Part shown: piece after piece, positions 27,807-37,286 of the stretch
How the letters are laid out: each line of letters begins with the position of its first letter
Position numbering within the stretch: the first letter of the stretch is position 1
Source of the DNA: Photobacterium sp. GJ3
Lineage (GTDB): Bacteria > Pseudomonadota > Gammaproteobacteria > Enterobacterales > Vibrionaceae
Assembly: GCF_018199995.1 (NCBI RefSeq)
Contig: NZ_CP073579.1
Span: 1,426,001 to 1,490,000, forward strand
Direction: 5' to 3'
DNA length: 64,000 nucleotides
The notes under the pieces: generated by a model
The model's input: the letters and a program-made list of their open reading frames with translations, nothing else
What the model was told of the DNA's origin: nothing
Database searches by the model: none
Program-made: the position numbers and the translations under genes

Positions 27807-28790
27807 TTACTTGTTTTTATTGTCCACCAGCACGGCCAGCAAAATCACAACTGCTTTGGCAATCATCTGGTAGTAAGAAGAGACATCGAGCAGGTTCAGG
27901 GCGTTATTCAGGAAGCCGATGATCAGCGCACCAATCAGGGTGCCCATAATCCGGCCTTTACCGCCCATCAGGCTGGTGCCGCCCAGCACCACAGCCGCAA
28001 TGGCGTCGAGTTCGTATCCCATGCCCGCCGTCGGCTGCGCCGAAGACAGACGCGAGGTGACAATGATGCCCGCCAGTGCGGCCAGCAGACCACAGATCGC
28101 GTACACACCGATCTTCACCCGATCCACATTGATACCGGACAAACGGGTCGCCGACTCATTCCCGCCGAGCGCATACACATAGCGGCCAAAGCGGGTGTGA
28201 TTGAGCAGATACCAGACCGCCGCAAATACCACCACCATCAACCAGACCGGCACAGGAATCCCCAGCGCATAGCCGGTGCCAAACCAAGCAAAAGCATCAG
28301 CCGTATCGGTAAAACCAGTCGAAATCGGACGACCGTCGGTGTACACCATGGTGACACCGCGCAGCAGCGTCATGGTGACCAAGGTGGCAATAAAAGCCTG
28401 CACTTTGCCCTTGGCAATGATGACCCCGCTGACTGCACCCAATGCAGCCCCGGCGAGCAGCGCTGTCGGCACGGCAATCAGAACCGGCACTTCCATCGCA
28501 ATCAAGCTGGCGGCAAACGCGCCGCATAACGCCAGCACCGAGCCGACGCTCAGGTCGATCCCCGCGGTCAGAATGACCAGTGTCATCCCCACGGCAATGA
28601 TGGCGTTGACCGAGGTCTGACGCAGAATATTGAGAATGTTATCCGCGGTGAAAAAGTTCGGATTCAGAAAGGACACCACAGCAATCAGTAACAGCAGGGC
28701 AATCAGCGATTTCTGCTCAATCAGCCAGGCTTTACTGAACCACTTTTTCTCGCGGGCTTCGGTCGGTTGACTCAAGGTTTTGGTACTCAT
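27807..28790 (-). CDS. RbsC, ribose ABC transporter permease
   Basis: This 327-residue inner-membrane permease has about ten helices and the family loop ([30 protein letters not shown]). Its ATG overlaps the rbsA stop (ATGA), so the two are translationally coupled. The length and ending (VDNKNK) agree with E. coli RbsC (321 residues). Confidence 0.95.
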   Translation of the reverse strand: MSTKTLSQPTEAREKKWFSKAWLIEQKSLIALLLLIAVVSFLNPNFFTADNILNILRQTSVNAIIAVGMTLVILTAGIDLSVGSVLALCGAFAASLIAMEVPVLIAVPTALLAGAALGAVSGVIIAKGKVQAFIATLVTMTLLRGVTMVYTDGRPISTGFTDTADAFAWFGTGYALGIPVPVWLMVVVFAAVWYLLNHTRFGRYVYALGGNESATRLSGINVDRVKIGVYAICGLLAALAGIIVTSRLSSAQPTAGMGYELDAIAAVVLGGTSLMGGKGRIMGTLIGALIIGFLNNALNLLDVSSYYQMIAKAVVILLAVLVDNKNK

Positions 28791-30292
28791 GCTGCTTCCC
28801 CGTTAATCATTTTGCCGACAGCACAGGCCAGCAATTTTTCCTGATCGGCATCTTTTGCATCAAATTCGCCGCTGATCCGGCCTTCATGCATCACCAGAAT
28901 CCGGTCACTCATGCCAAGAACTTCCGGCATTTCGGAAGACACCAGAATGATGCTCATGCCTTCGGCTTTGAATTGATTGATCAGCTGATAGATTTCTTTT
29001 TTAGCGCCAACATCGACGCCTCGTGTCGGCTCATCCAGAATCAGGACTTTTGGCCGGGTCATCAGACCTTTGGCAATCGCCACTTTCTGTTGATTCCCGC
29101 CCGACAGATTGCCGATGATCTGATCCCGGCCCGGCGTTTTGATGTTGAACAGGCGGATAAAATCCTCCACAGCGATGGCTTCATCGCCATGCTGAATCTG
29201 AATGCCTCGGCTCAGTTGTGCCAGCGCGCACAGGGACATGTTCTCTTTCACCGACAAGCCCAGAACCAGGCCATCGCCTTTGCGATCTTCTGAAATATAA
29301 GCGATGCCATTGGCCAGTCCGTCTTGCGGGCTGACCGGATTGATGGTTTTGCCGTTCAGGTTGATCACGCCCCGCTCGCTTGGCAAAGCGCCGTAAATCA
29401 CCTTCATCAGTTCTGTCCGGCCTGCGCCCATCAGACCTGAAATGCCCAGAATCTCCCCGCGTTTGAGGGTAAAACTCACCTCGTGGACGCCGGAGCCGGT
29501 CAGGCCGATGACTTCAAGGCAGGTTTCGCCATGCTGAACCGCAATGCGCGGATACTGCTCTTCCAGTTTTCGGCCGACCATCATTTCAATCAGGCCGTCT
29601 TCGTTGGTGTCGGCCACCTGACATTCCCCAATGAATTTGCCGTCCCGCAGGACGGTGATGTCGTCGCAGATCTCGAAGATTTCTTTCAGGCGGTGCGAGA
29701 TATATACAATGCCGCAGCCTTGCGCGCGCAGTTCATGGATCACCGTGAACAGCGAGGCAGTTTCAGTATCCGTCAGCGCATCGGTCGGCTCATCCATAAT
29801 GATGACTTTCGACTCGAACGACAGCGCCTTGGCAATCTCAACCATCTGCTGCTCACCCAGACTCAGGTCGCCCAGTAAAGTTTTCGAGCTGTGTTTCACA
29901 TTCAGCCGAGCCAACAGCCGGTCTGCCTCTGCGTACATCCGGTCCCACTGAATCCGGCCCAACGGCCCCGTGAATTCACGGCCGAGAAAAATATTCTCAG
30001 CAATCGTCAGTTCAGGGATCAGATTCAGTTCCTGATGAATAATACTGATCCCCGCCTGCTGGGAATCCCGTGGCCCTTTGAACGCGGCCGTTTGACCCTG
30101 ATAGTGAATCGTACCCGCGTCTTTGCTGTAGATCCCGGTCAGGACTTTCATCAGCGTTGATTTTCCGGCACCGTTTTCTCCCATCAATGCCATCACCCGT
30201 CCCGGATAGACATTCAGGCTGGCTTTATCCAGTGCCTTCACGCCCGGAAAGGCTTTTTCGATTTCACTGAGCTGTAAAATGGCTTGCGTCAT
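28787..30292 (-). CDS. RbsA, ribose ABC transporter ATPase with two nucleotide-binding domains
   Basis: This 501-residue protein powers ribose import. The first domain has Walker [10 protein letters not shown], signature [15 protein letters not shown] and Walker [13 protein letters not shown]. The second has the degenerate Walker [10 protein letters not shown], as usual in sugar importers of this group, with signature [15 protein letters not shown] and [11 protein letters not shown]. It starts 30 bp after rbsD. Confidence 0.96.
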   Translation of the reverse strand: MTQAILQLSEIEKAFPGVKALDKASLNVYPGRVMALMGENGAGKSTLMKVLTGIYSKDAGTIHYQGQTAAFKGPRDSQQAGISIIHQELNLIPELTIAENIFLGREFTGPLGRIQWDRMYAEADRLLARLNVKHSSKTLLGDLSLGEQQMVEIAKALSFESKVIIMDEPTDALTDTETASLFTVIHELRAQGCGIVYISHRLKEIFEICDDITVLRDGKFIGECQVADTNEDGLIEMMVGRKLEEQYPRIAVQHGETCLEVIGLTGSGVHEVSFTLKRGEILGISGLMGAGRTELMKVIYGALPSERGVINLNGKTINPVSPQDGLANGIAYISEDRKGDGLVLGLSVKENMSLCALAQLSRGIQIQHGDEAIAVEDFIRLFNIKTPGRDQIIGNLSGGNQQKVAIAKGLMTRPKVLILDEPTRGVDVGAKKEIYQLINQFKAEGMSIILVSSEMPEVLGMSDRILVMHEGRISGEFDAKDADQEKLLACAVGKMINGEAA

Positions 30293-30322
30293 ACGCCGTC
30301 CTCAATGGTTTGGTTGCAGGGG

Positions 30323-30742
30323 TCAGAACACCACACCAGCCTGAAAAATCACGTTCGCATACGGGGTGCATTCTCCCGTCCGGACCACGGCCCGGCTGTT
30401 GTGCGTCCGCTGCTTGAACAATTCGTGAGACAGGTAAGTCACAGAAATCTCGCGGCCAGTGCGTGCCTGTTCCGCCTGAAGCAATCCCATCAGCGACTGA
30501 TGAAGCGCCGGGCTCACCTGCTGAAACTCCTCTGCCATCACCACGCCTTCAATCTGCGATTCAGACAACAGCGTGCGGACAGTCTCAATGAAACCCGGCA
30601 CGCCATGGGTCAATGCCAAATCGATTCGCTGCACCTGATCCGGCACCGGCAATCCGGCATCACAAATCGTCACTTCATCGGTGTGCCCCAGCGTCGCCAC
30701 CAGATAGGACAACTCAGCGTGCAGGAGGGTACTTTTTTTCAT
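30323..30742 (-). CDS. RbsD, D-ribose pyranase
   Basis: RbsD converts beta-pyranose ribose to the furanose form used by ribokinase. The 139-residue protein carries the family residues GHTDEV (His20), ICDAGLPVP and the C-terminal ECTPYANVIF. It is the first gene of rbsDACBKR and matches E. coli RbsD (139 residues). Confidence 0.95.
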   Translation of the reverse strand: MKKSTLLHAELSYLVATLGHTDEVTICDAGLPVPDQVQRIDLALTHGVPGFIETVRTLLSESQIEGVVMAEEFQQVSPALHQSLMGLLQAEQARTGREISVTYLSHELFKQRTHNSRAVVRTGECTPYANVIFQAGVVF

Positions 30743-30925
30743 GCTTCAATACCTTGTTCGGTCTTTGGGTCGGACCTTGATCAAACCTTGATTGAATCAT
30801 CCCGGCTGCGCCAGATGAAACAGCCGGGAAAAATGTCTAACGTCGTCAAAATGTCGGTTTCTCTCCCCGAAACGGGCAGTGATGCATTTTCTGTTTCCTG
30901 TCTTTTTTATGGTTGGGGAAAACTT

Positions 30926-30941
30926 ATCGAAACGTTTCGAT
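30926..30941. promoter_or_regulatory. RbsR operator upstream of rbsD
   Basis: ATCGAAACGTTTCGAT is a perfect 16-bp palindrome with the central CG step typical of LacI-family operators. It lies about 185 bp upstream of the rbsD start. On the minus strand TAGAAT (a possible -10) lies just upstream of it, but the matching -35 is weak. The 408-bp gap 30743-31150 otherwise holds only the hairpin at 31078-31113. Confidence 0.8.
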
Positions 30942-31077
30942 GAATTCTAATTCACTGAGATTTCTTTGCAGCAGGTGAAAAGTTGAACTGTGATTAGGAT
31001 CGTGCGATCTATCAGTAAGAGGAATAAAAAAAGTGATCTGAGTCTCGGAGGGAATACAATGAATGGAGCGAATGACA

Positions 31078-31113
31078 GAAAAAAGCAGAAGCCTGTTCGG
31101 CCTCTGCTTTTCA
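31078..31113 (-). terminator. Intrinsic terminator after the isochorismatase-like gene
   Basis: On the minus strand, AAAAGCAGAGGCC-gaac-AGGCTTCTGCTTTTTT forms a long stem with one unpaired base and a T tail, about 40 bp after the stop. Confidence 0.8.
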
Positions 31114-31150
31114 AATCAATCTCAATGTCTGGCTGTGAAAAAATGCGCTT

Positions 31151-31738
31151 CTATGCCCCTTGCAGGGACTTCAGCATCACCTGAACTAATTGTGTCCCTT
31201 CAGGTGTTGCCCAGCTGCCTGCCAGTTCTGCGATCAACTGGTTGGTACTGGTCAGCGTAACGCCGTTTGTCTCCATCCGGCGCAGCGCCATCTCATCTGC
31301 CATTTTACTGGGTGAACCGCCCGCATCGGCGACGACCTGCACCTCGAACCCATCACGAACCAGACTCAAAGCCGGATAGACGGTGCAGACATCATTCGTC
31401 ACGCCTGCGATGATGATTTTCTTCCGCCCGCTGGCATGCACTGCAGCGGCAAAATTTTCGTCATCCATCGCATTCACAATCCCCAGACGCTTGATACGGG
31501 CATTGAATTCAGCAGGAAGCAGTGTTTCCAGTTCACTCAGTAAAGGGCCCTGAGCATGTTCTTCCATGCTGGAAGTTAAGACCACTGGCATGTTCAGAAT
31601 CTTTGCTGATTCTGCCAGCATCAGGGCATTTCGCTTCATTTCTTCGAAATCAATGGATTTCACCCAACTCATTGTGCCGACCTGATGGTCAATCAACAAC
31701 AGCACGGCATTGCTGGCAGTAAATTTTTCATATGACAT
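31151..31738 (-). CDS. Isochorismatase-family hydrolase (YcaC-like)
   Basis: This 195-residue protein is a cysteine hydrolase with the likely triad Asp17 (LLIDHQVGT), a central Lys, and the Cys in GVTNDVCTVYPALS. The DHQ and NDVC patterns resemble YcaC, whose substrate is not known. No signal peptide is present. It lies 136 bp downstream of the Old Yellow Enzyme gene on the same strand and could share its transcript. A hydrolase of amides or ureido compounds is possible, but the substrate cannot be read from sequence. Confidence 0.88.
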   Translation of the reverse strand: MSYEKFTASNAVLLLIDHQVGTMSWVKSIDFEEMKRNALMLAESAKILNMPVVLTSSMEEHAQGPLLSELETLLPAEFNARIKRLGIVNAMDDENFAAAVHASGRKKIIIAGVTNDVCTVYPALSLVRDGFEVQVVADAGGSPSKMADEMALRRMETNGVTLTSTNQLIAELAGSWATPEGTQLVQVMLKSLQGA

Positions 31739-31874
31739 CGTCTTTCTCCTGTTTCAACCACTGGGTTCCCCCATCAGGAACGGACTGCGTCCCCGACGAA
31801 AGTATGGCTAATGCTTCAAATCTCGGATCGACAACGTGGTTACATCCCACGCTGCACCCTGAATTCAGATCGGT

Positions 31875-32936
31875 TTAAGGCTGCAGAACGGGATAATCGG
31901 TATAGCCTTGTTCACTACCGCCGTAATAGGAGGATGGATCCGCCTCATTCAGCGGTGCACCCGCCTCAAGCCGCGCCACAAAATCGGGATTGGCCAGTAC
32001 CATCACGCCGTAAGATTCCAGATCCGCCAGGCCAGCCTTCAGGTCATTGCCAATGGACACCCGCGGACGTCCCGGACGGTTCAGAATCAGCGTGTGCTGC
32101 CAGATCTCCCGGATGTCACGCAACAGTTCTTCATTGCCCTGATGCATGATGTGCAGGTAAGCCAGCCCCAGCTTGTTCAGCTCCGCCACCAGATAACGAT
32201 ACAACGCTGGCCCTTCGGCACCTTCATCAATGCCCCAGATTGCCGTGCCCGGCGACAAGCGAATCGCTGTTTTATCGGCCCCGATTTCATCTGCAATCGC
32301 TGTCGCAACTTCAATCGCAAACCGTGCACGATTTTCAATGGAACCACCGTATTCATCTGTTCGAGTGTTGGCGCTGGGCGCAAAAAACTGCTGCACCAGA
32401 TAAGCGTTGGCACCATGAATTTCGATGCCATCTGCGCCTGCTTCAATGGCTCGTCTTGCGGCGACCCGAAAATCATCGACGGTTTGCTGAATCTCTGCCG
32501 TCGTCAGTGCCCGGGGCACCGGAATATCCTGCATACCGCTCAGGGTAAACATTTTGGTTTGCGGCGAAATTGCTGAAGGCGCGACGCCCTGACGATGATG
32601 GGGGGTGTTGTCCGGATGCGACATCCGGCCAGCATGCATCAATTGAAAGAAAATATGGCCGCCCTTGGCATGAATCGCAGCAGTCACCGACTTCCATGCC
32701 TCAACTTGTGCATCGGTGTGGATACCCGGCGTTGCCAGATAACCCTGTCCATCTTCCGATGGCTGAACACCTTCACTGACAATCAGGCCAATGCTGGCAC
32801 GCTGCGTATAATATTCCGCCGTCTGTGGGCCAGGCGTGCCGTCAAAATTCGCTCTGGATCGGGTCATCGGTGCCATCACCAGACGGTTAGATAATTTCAT
32901 TTGGCCTAGTTTGACCGGTGCAAATAACTGACTCAT
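31875..32936 (-). CDS. Old Yellow Enzyme family NADH:flavin oxidoreductase (NemA-like)
   Basis: This 353-residue FMN enzyme reduces activated alkenes or nitro compounds with NAD(P)H. It shows the substrate-binding HGANAYLVQQF (His and Asn that hold the carbonyl or nitro group, Tyr as proton donor), NTRTDEYGGSIENRARF, and N-terminal NRLVMAPMTRSRA. The length matches NemA and PETN reductase (about 365). The LysR regulator divergent from it, with a shared 112-bp gap, probably controls it. Confidence 0.92.
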   Translation of the reverse strand: MSQLFAPVKLGQMKLSNRLVMAPMTRSRANFDGTPGPQTAEYYTQRASIGLIVSEGVQPSEDGQGYLATPGIHTDAQVEAWKSVTAAIHAKGGHIFFQLMHAGRMSHPDNTPHHRQGVAPSAISPQTKMFTLSGMQDIPVPRALTTAEIQQTVDDFRVAARRAIEAGADGIEIHGANAYLVQQFFAPSANTRTDEYGGSIENRARFAIEVATAIADEIGADKTAIRLSPGTAIWGIDEGAEGPALYRYLVAELNKLGLAYLHIMHQGNEELLRDIREIWQHTLILNRPGRPRVSIGNDLKAGLADLESYGVMVLANPDFVARLEAGAPLNEADPSSYYGGSEQGYTDYPVLQP

Positions 32937-33008
32937 GCTTCACTCCTACGTCTCGGCTCACTCAATGTTGATAGGGTCATCATGAATCAATTCACATTTG
33001 GAATAAAT

Positions 33009-33027
33009 ATGATTAAATGGAAATCAT
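33009..33027. promoter_or_regulatory. Candidate LysR-type operator between the OYE gene and its regulator
   Basis: ATGATT-aaatgga-AATCAT is an interrupted inverted repeat of the T-N11-A kind in the 112-bp divergent gap. It lies 22 bp before the lysR start, a usual place for autoregulation. Confidence 0.5.
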
Positions 33028-33048
33028 TAAGCCATTAATGGAGCAATC

Positions 33049-33936
33049 ATGACAGGCCTACTGAATGACATGGCGTTATTTGTTGAAGTCGCCAATGTGA
33101 TGAGTTTTCGCAAAGCTGCCGAAATCACAGGTGTGCCGAATTCCACCTTGTCACGGCGCATCAGCGTGCTGGAAAAAGAAATCGGATTACGTCTGATGCA
33201 CCGGACCACCCGAAAGCTGGAATTGACGGAAGCAGGGCAACTCTACTACGAGCGCTGCAAGCGGATTGTTGAAGATGCCAAGCTGGCTCATGAGCAATTA
33301 GGCGATATGCTTGAACAGCCCAGCGGGCTGATCCGCGCTTCCCTGCCTGTCGACTTCGCGCTCACGTTTCTGGCACCGCTGATGCCTGAATTCATGCGTC
33401 GCTATCCGGAGATAACATTTGATTTTGATCTCACGCCGCGCAAAGTGGACATGATTACGGAACACGTTGATGTCGCCATTCGAATCGGCGAGCAGGAGAG
33501 CTCCAATTTAATCGCCAGAAAACTCGCCAGCCTGAAAACACAGCTCTATGCATCGCCCGGCTATCTCGCCCGTTATCCGGCACCGAACTCCCCTGATGAG
33601 CTTACACAGCATCAGTGCCTGCATATCCGGAATACCAGCCGGTGGTGTCTGAATGACGGCTCACAGACTCAGGAAATTGCCGTATCAAGCCAGTTTACGC
33701 TGAATAACATGGGGATGATCCGAAGGTTAGCAACCTTAGATCTGGGCATCGTGCTGATGCCGGAAGAAATTGTGATTGAAGCGTTACAGGCGGGACAGTT
33801 ACAACGCATTCTGCCCGAGTGGCAGGGAACAGAGACCTCAATTTACGCGTTAACCGAAACACGGCTATTGCCTGCGAAAACGCGCTGTTTTATTGACTAC
33901 ATTCGGGAGTGTCTTGCTGAATCTCCCACACCATGA
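33049..33936 (+). CDS. LysR-family transcription regulator
   Basis: This 295-residue protein has an N-terminal winged helix (SFRKAAEITGVPNSTLSRRISVLEKEIGLRL) and a LysR substrate domain from about residue 90. GGAG precedes the ATG. The divergent Old Yellow Enzyme gene is the obvious target. Its branch (FDFDLTPRKVDMITEHVDVAIRIGE) is the large group often paired with quinone or aldehyde stress enzymes. The inducer is unknown. Confidence 0.92.
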   Translation: MTGLLNDMALFVEVANVMSFRKAAEITGVPNSTLSRRISVLEKEIGLRLMHRTTRKLELTEAGQLYYERCKRIVEDAKLAHEQLGDMLEQPSGLIRASLPVDFALTFLAPLMPEFMRRYPEITFDFDLTPRKVDMITEHVDVAIRIGEQESSNLIARKLASLKTQLYASPGYLARYPAPNSPDELTQHQCLHIRNTSRWCLNDGSQTQEIAVSSQFTLNNMGMIRRLATLDLGIVLMPEEIVIEALQAGQLQRILPEWQGTETSIYALTETRLLPAKTRCFIDYIRECLAESPTP

Positions 33937-33945
33937 GCGATTCAG

Positions 33946-33969
33946 CAGCCGCTGGGTAGCCAGCGGCTG
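33946..33969. terminator. Hairpin between converging genes
   Basis: CAGCCGCTGG-gtag-CCAGCGGCTG is a perfect 10-bp stem between the converging lysR and chemoreceptor genes. It has no real T tail on either side, so terminator activity is likely but not certain. Confidence 0.6.
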
Positions 33970-33980
33970 ATTGTTCAAGC

Positions 33981-35546
33981 TTACTTCGCGAGTTTAAACG
34001 CGCCGACCAGACGATCCAGTGTCTGTGCCAGTTCAGCCAGTTCCTGACTGGATTTTTCCAGTTCGGTGCTGGCGTCCAGACCCGCCTGAACGGCCTGATT
34101 CACCGTATCCATGTTCAGGTTGATTTCATTCGCCACGCTGGATTGCTGCTCGGTTGCTGTCGCCACCTGCGTGTTCATATCCAGAATCGACACCACCTGA
34201 CGGGAAATTTCTTCCAGTGCATTCCGCGCATTTTCAGTGGCTTTGGTGCCTTCCTCTGTCAGTGAGCGGCTGCTTTCCATGGCATCAACCGCATTCTTTG
34301 CTTCCCGCTGCAGCTGGTCAATCATGGTCTGAATTTCATCGGTCGATTTCGACGTTTTCGTTGCCAGATTCCGAACTTCATCCGCAACGACGGCAAAACC
34401 ACGTCCGGCTTCACCAGCCCGTGCCGCTTCAATGGCAGCATTCAGCGCCAGCAGGTTGGTCTGTTCGGAAATACCGCGAATCACCTCCAGAATGGAGCCA
34501 ATCGACTGGGTTTTGTCTGCCAGTGTAGCCACAACCACAGACATGTTATTCATTTCATCAGCCAGATGATTGATGGTGCTGGTCGCCGCCTGGAGCGTAT
34601 GACGGCCCGCCTGGGTTTCACTGTTTGCTGTACCCGCAGATTCAGCCGCACCGGCTGCATTGTTCGAAATCTCGTTGATGGTGGCGATCATTTCGTTCAT
34701 GGACGTGACCACCAGCAGCGTTTGTTCACTTTGCTCCTGTCCACGGGAAAGGGCGTGCACAGATTGTTCACGCAGCGAAGTCGCGGTGCGACCCAGGCCA
34801 ACTCCGGTATTCACAACCTCAACAATGATTCCGTTGATCTTGCCCACAAAGGTATTGAAGGCCGTCGAAATACGGGCAATTTCATCATCCCCTTTCACTG
34901 GCAGGCGAACCGTCAGGTTACCATCGCCTCTGGAGATATCTTCCAGCGCCTGCTGCAAACCGGTCAGAGGTTGGAACAAGCGGCTCATCACCCACATCAA
35001 CACAATGGCGCAAAGCAGGAAAATCAACACAATCGCCAGCAACTGCGTGGTCACAATTTCTTTCGCAGCGTTGTCCACTTCGGTGATAGGTATCCCGACA
35101 TCAAATGAGCCATACAGCTGGCCGCCCACATAGACAGGCATCATGATGTCATAGACCCAGACTTTCTGTACATCAGCATACCATTTGGAATGCTTTGGCT
35201 TCCCTTCACCCGCAGCTTCTCTCGTGTATTGATCATCGTATACTTTCTGAAGCTTTTGCCGATCACTGTGGGCAACAGCGGTGATGTTTTTATCAATCAC
35301 TACCGCATAGCTGATGTCACTGCGCTGCTTCAGCGTCGTGACAAAAGTCTGTAAATCGGCCAAGGGCTGATCGGAAGATTCCAGCACATACTCAACATGT
35401 TTTGCTAAGAGTTCAGCCTGAGCCTGCGACCGCTTCAGAATGATACTGTCGATTTCCTGATGGGAGATATAGGACGTGGAGGTGATACTTGCAATCGCAG
35501 CGATCGCAAACATCGCACACACGACCATAACGATGATCTTTTTCAT
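33981..35546 (-). CDS. Methyl-accepting chemotaxis protein with Cache-type sensor
   Basis: This 521-residue receptor has membrane helices at about 5-25 and 170-192. Between them is a single-Cache-like periplasmic domain ([40 protein letters not shown]). A HAMP segment and the signalling hairpin ([32 protein letters not shown]) follow. There is no C-terminal CheR pentapeptide. Cache domains of this kind commonly bind small organic acids, but the ligand is not predictable. A terminator hairpin separates it from lysR. Confidence 0.93.
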   Translation of the reverse strand: MKKIIVMVVCAMFAIAAIASITSTSYISHQEIDSIILKRSQAQAELLAKHVEYVLESSDQPLADLQTFVTTLKQRSDISYAVVIDKNITAVAHSDRQKLQKVYDDQYTREAAGEGKPKHSKWYADVQKVWVYDIMMPVYVGGQLYGSFDVGIPITEVDNAAKEIVTTQLLAIVLIFLLCAIVLMWVMSRLFQPLTGLQQALEDISRGDGNLTVRLPVKGDDEIARISTAFNTFVGKINGIIVEVVNTGVGLGRTATSLREQSVHALSRGQEQSEQTLLVVTSMNEMIATINEISNNAAGAAESAGTANSETQAGRHTLQAATSTINHLADEMNNMSVVVATLADKTQSIGSILEVIRGISEQTNLLALNAAIEAARAGEAGRGFAVVADEVRNLATKTSKSTDEIQTMIDQLQREAKNAVDAMESSRSLTEEGTKATENARNALEEISRQVVSILDMNTQVATATEQQSSVANEINLNMDTVNQAVQAGLDASTELEKSSQELAELAQTLDRLVGAFKLAK

Positions 35547-36030
35547 TGTTGTTAGACCCTGACGCCGTAAAGACTTAAATTAGAAATTCATGAAAATGGC
35601 CTGCATTATCACTGCTGTCTGCGAGCCTTCATATCAGAAAAGCGGCACGCCGGGCAGCAGTAATAAACCCAAAAGTGACTCAATTTGAGCAAAAAGCTTA
35701 TGCATCGATCCACTTATTTAAATGTCAGCTTGCAATATTTGAAGTGAATGCACAGTTTGACCCCATTTTATTCCATTACAGAATCAAGCTGTATCGAAAT
35801 ATGACGTGCTATCCGGATTCAATTCTCTGCACGGCCGCCACTTACGTTCCCCTCAGGCATGAAACAAGCAGCTGCCCCCATGTCGTAATGCATTCTCCAA
35901 TATCGGGCTGCCATGCGCCCAACACAAAACCTTTACAGCCAAGTAAAGACAGATAGGTTTCTACATTCAGCCTTTATGCTTTCACTGGAAAATGCTTTAT
36001 ACAATCCAGAAAGGCTGTGATCATCATGAA
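35547..36030. other. Intergenic stretch without a recognised feature
   Basis: About 480 bp lie between the chemoreceptor and the ter cluster terminator. The AT-rich half next to 35547 probably carries the chemoreceptor promoter (minus strand). I see no gene, repeat or RNA structure that stands out. A 93-residue open frame at 35675-35956 lacks a ribosome site and family likeness. Confidence 0.5.
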
Positions 36031-36062
36031 GAAAAAAGCCATGACATCCATCATGGCTTTTC
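36031..36062 (-). terminator. Intrinsic terminator of the ter cluster
   Basis: On the minus strand, AAAAGCCATGA-tggatg-TCATGGCTTTTTTC is a perfect 11-bp stem with T tail, 26 bp after the last terD-family stop. Confidence 0.9.
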
Positions 36063-36087
36063 ATCAAAGAGTTCAGCAATTCGTCGG

Positions 36088-36666
36088 TTACAACGAGGCT
36101 TTAATGGTCGAGATCATCTCGTTCACATGCGTGCCCTGAACCGGTGCCCCTTTAGCAGAGAAGTGCCATTCAGAACCCTGACGAGACAGCATCGCAATGA
36201 AAATGCCGGTATGATTACCCTGCTCAGACAGTGTGAAACGACACACTTCTGTCTGGGTTTGATCCATCACACGGCAGTACGCATTATCAACTTTACTGAA
36301 TGGCTGGCCACGGAAGCTGTTCACCGTCAGTGCCATATAAGCCACATTATTCGGCAATTTTTCCAGATTGATCTTAATCTGCTCATCGTCGCCATCACCT
36401 TCACCGGTCCGGTTATCACCCTGATGATGAACGCTTTTACATTTTGATTTCAGCTGTTGGAAATACACGGTATCCAGGACTTCACCGGTGTCATCCAGCA
36501 GGACGCAGGAGGCGTCCAGATCGATATCTCCCGAACCGAAAATTGCGCCAAAGAAACCGGTTGAACGGATTGGGCTCCAGCCCAGTCCCAATGTCAGTTT
36601 TTTCAATTCAACCGACGCCGATTTGGTCAGTGAAATCGTGCTGTTCTTTTCTAGATTAATCGCCAT
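36088..36666 (-). CDS. TerD-family calcium-binding stress protein
   Basis: This 192-residue TerD-domain protein has the conserved opening MAINLEK, LTLGLGW, DIDLDASCVLLDD and the calcium loop GDNRTGEGDGDDEQI. TerD-family proteins belong to tellurite, colicin and phage resistance systems and probably sense or buffer metal ions at the membrane. Compared with its neighbour it has a short insert (RSTGFFGAIFGSG). It is the last gene of a five-gene cluster, 24 bp after its paralogue. Confidence 0.93.
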   Translation of the reverse strand: MAINLEKNSTISLTKSASVELKKLTLGLGWSPIRSTGFFGAIFGSGDIDLDASCVLLDDTGEVLDTVYFQQLKSKCKSVHHQGDNRTGEGDGDDEQIKINLEKLPNNVAYMALTVNSFRGQPFSKVDNAYCRVMDQTQTEVCRFTLSEQGNHTGIFIAMLSRQGSEWHFSAKGAPVQGTHVNEMISTIKASL

Positions 36667-36690
36667 AACTACTTCTTCCAGGTCCGTGAA

Positions 36691-37266
36691 TTATTGGTAA
36701 CCGTTCACAAAGTCAACCAGACCCAGCTGATAGCCAGCGCCCACGGCTTTGAAGTTCCACTGACCGTTCTCTTTAAACAGAGAGCCGAACTGTACCGAAG
36801 TTTCACTTTGGAATTCATTGCCCAGATTGAACTGTGCAATCAACTGACCTGAATCTTCGTTATACAGCTTGATATAGCTGTTTTTCACCAGACCGAAGTT
36901 ATGATTACGCGCAGGGGCATCGTGGATCGTAACAATCAGAGAAATCTCGTCTGCATCCGGAGACATGCTGGTCAGGTTGATTTTGATGCTTTCGTCATCA
37001 CCATCGCCATTACCGGTACGGTTATCACCGGTGTGAACAACAGCACCCTGCGGGCATTTCAGGTTGTTATAAAAAATAAAGTGACCATCAGACAGCAGTT
37101 TTGGCTCACCCTGCGCATTATGACGGCAAACAAAAGCAGATGCGTCGATATCAAACGGTGAGGTATGGGTCACAGGATCCCAACCCAAGCCCAGACGAAG
37201 ATTAACCAGACCTGGTTCTGTTTTTTGCAGGTTGATGGAGTTGCCTTTTTCTAGATTAATAGCCAT
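36691..37266 (-). CDS. TerD-family calcium-binding stress protein (second paralogue)
   Basis: This 191-residue protein has the same domain and opening (MAINLEKGNS, LRLGLGW, FDIDASAFVCR) and the calcium loop GDNRTGNGDGDDESI. It is closer to TerD/TerE in lacking the Gly-rich insert of its neighbour. It starts 20 bp after the telA stop. The pair presumably arose by duplication. The terA, terB, terC and terW genes of the classical operon are absent from this window. Confidence 0.92.
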   Translation of the reverse strand: MAINLEKGNSINLQKTEPGLVNLRLGLGWDPVTHTSPFDIDASAFVCRHNAQGEPKLLSDGHFIFYNNLKCPQGAVVHTGDNRTGNGDGDDESIKINLTSMSPDADEISLIVTIHDAPARNHNFGLVKNSYIKLYNEDSGQLIAQFNLGNEFQSETSVQFGSLFKENGQWNFKAVGAGYQLGLVDFVNGYQ

Positions 37267-37286
37267 AACGTTTCTCTACTGATGAT

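Noticed and set aside
35675-35956. 93-residue plus-strand frame in the gap before the ter cluster
   Set aside because: No start signal, odd composition and no family likeness.
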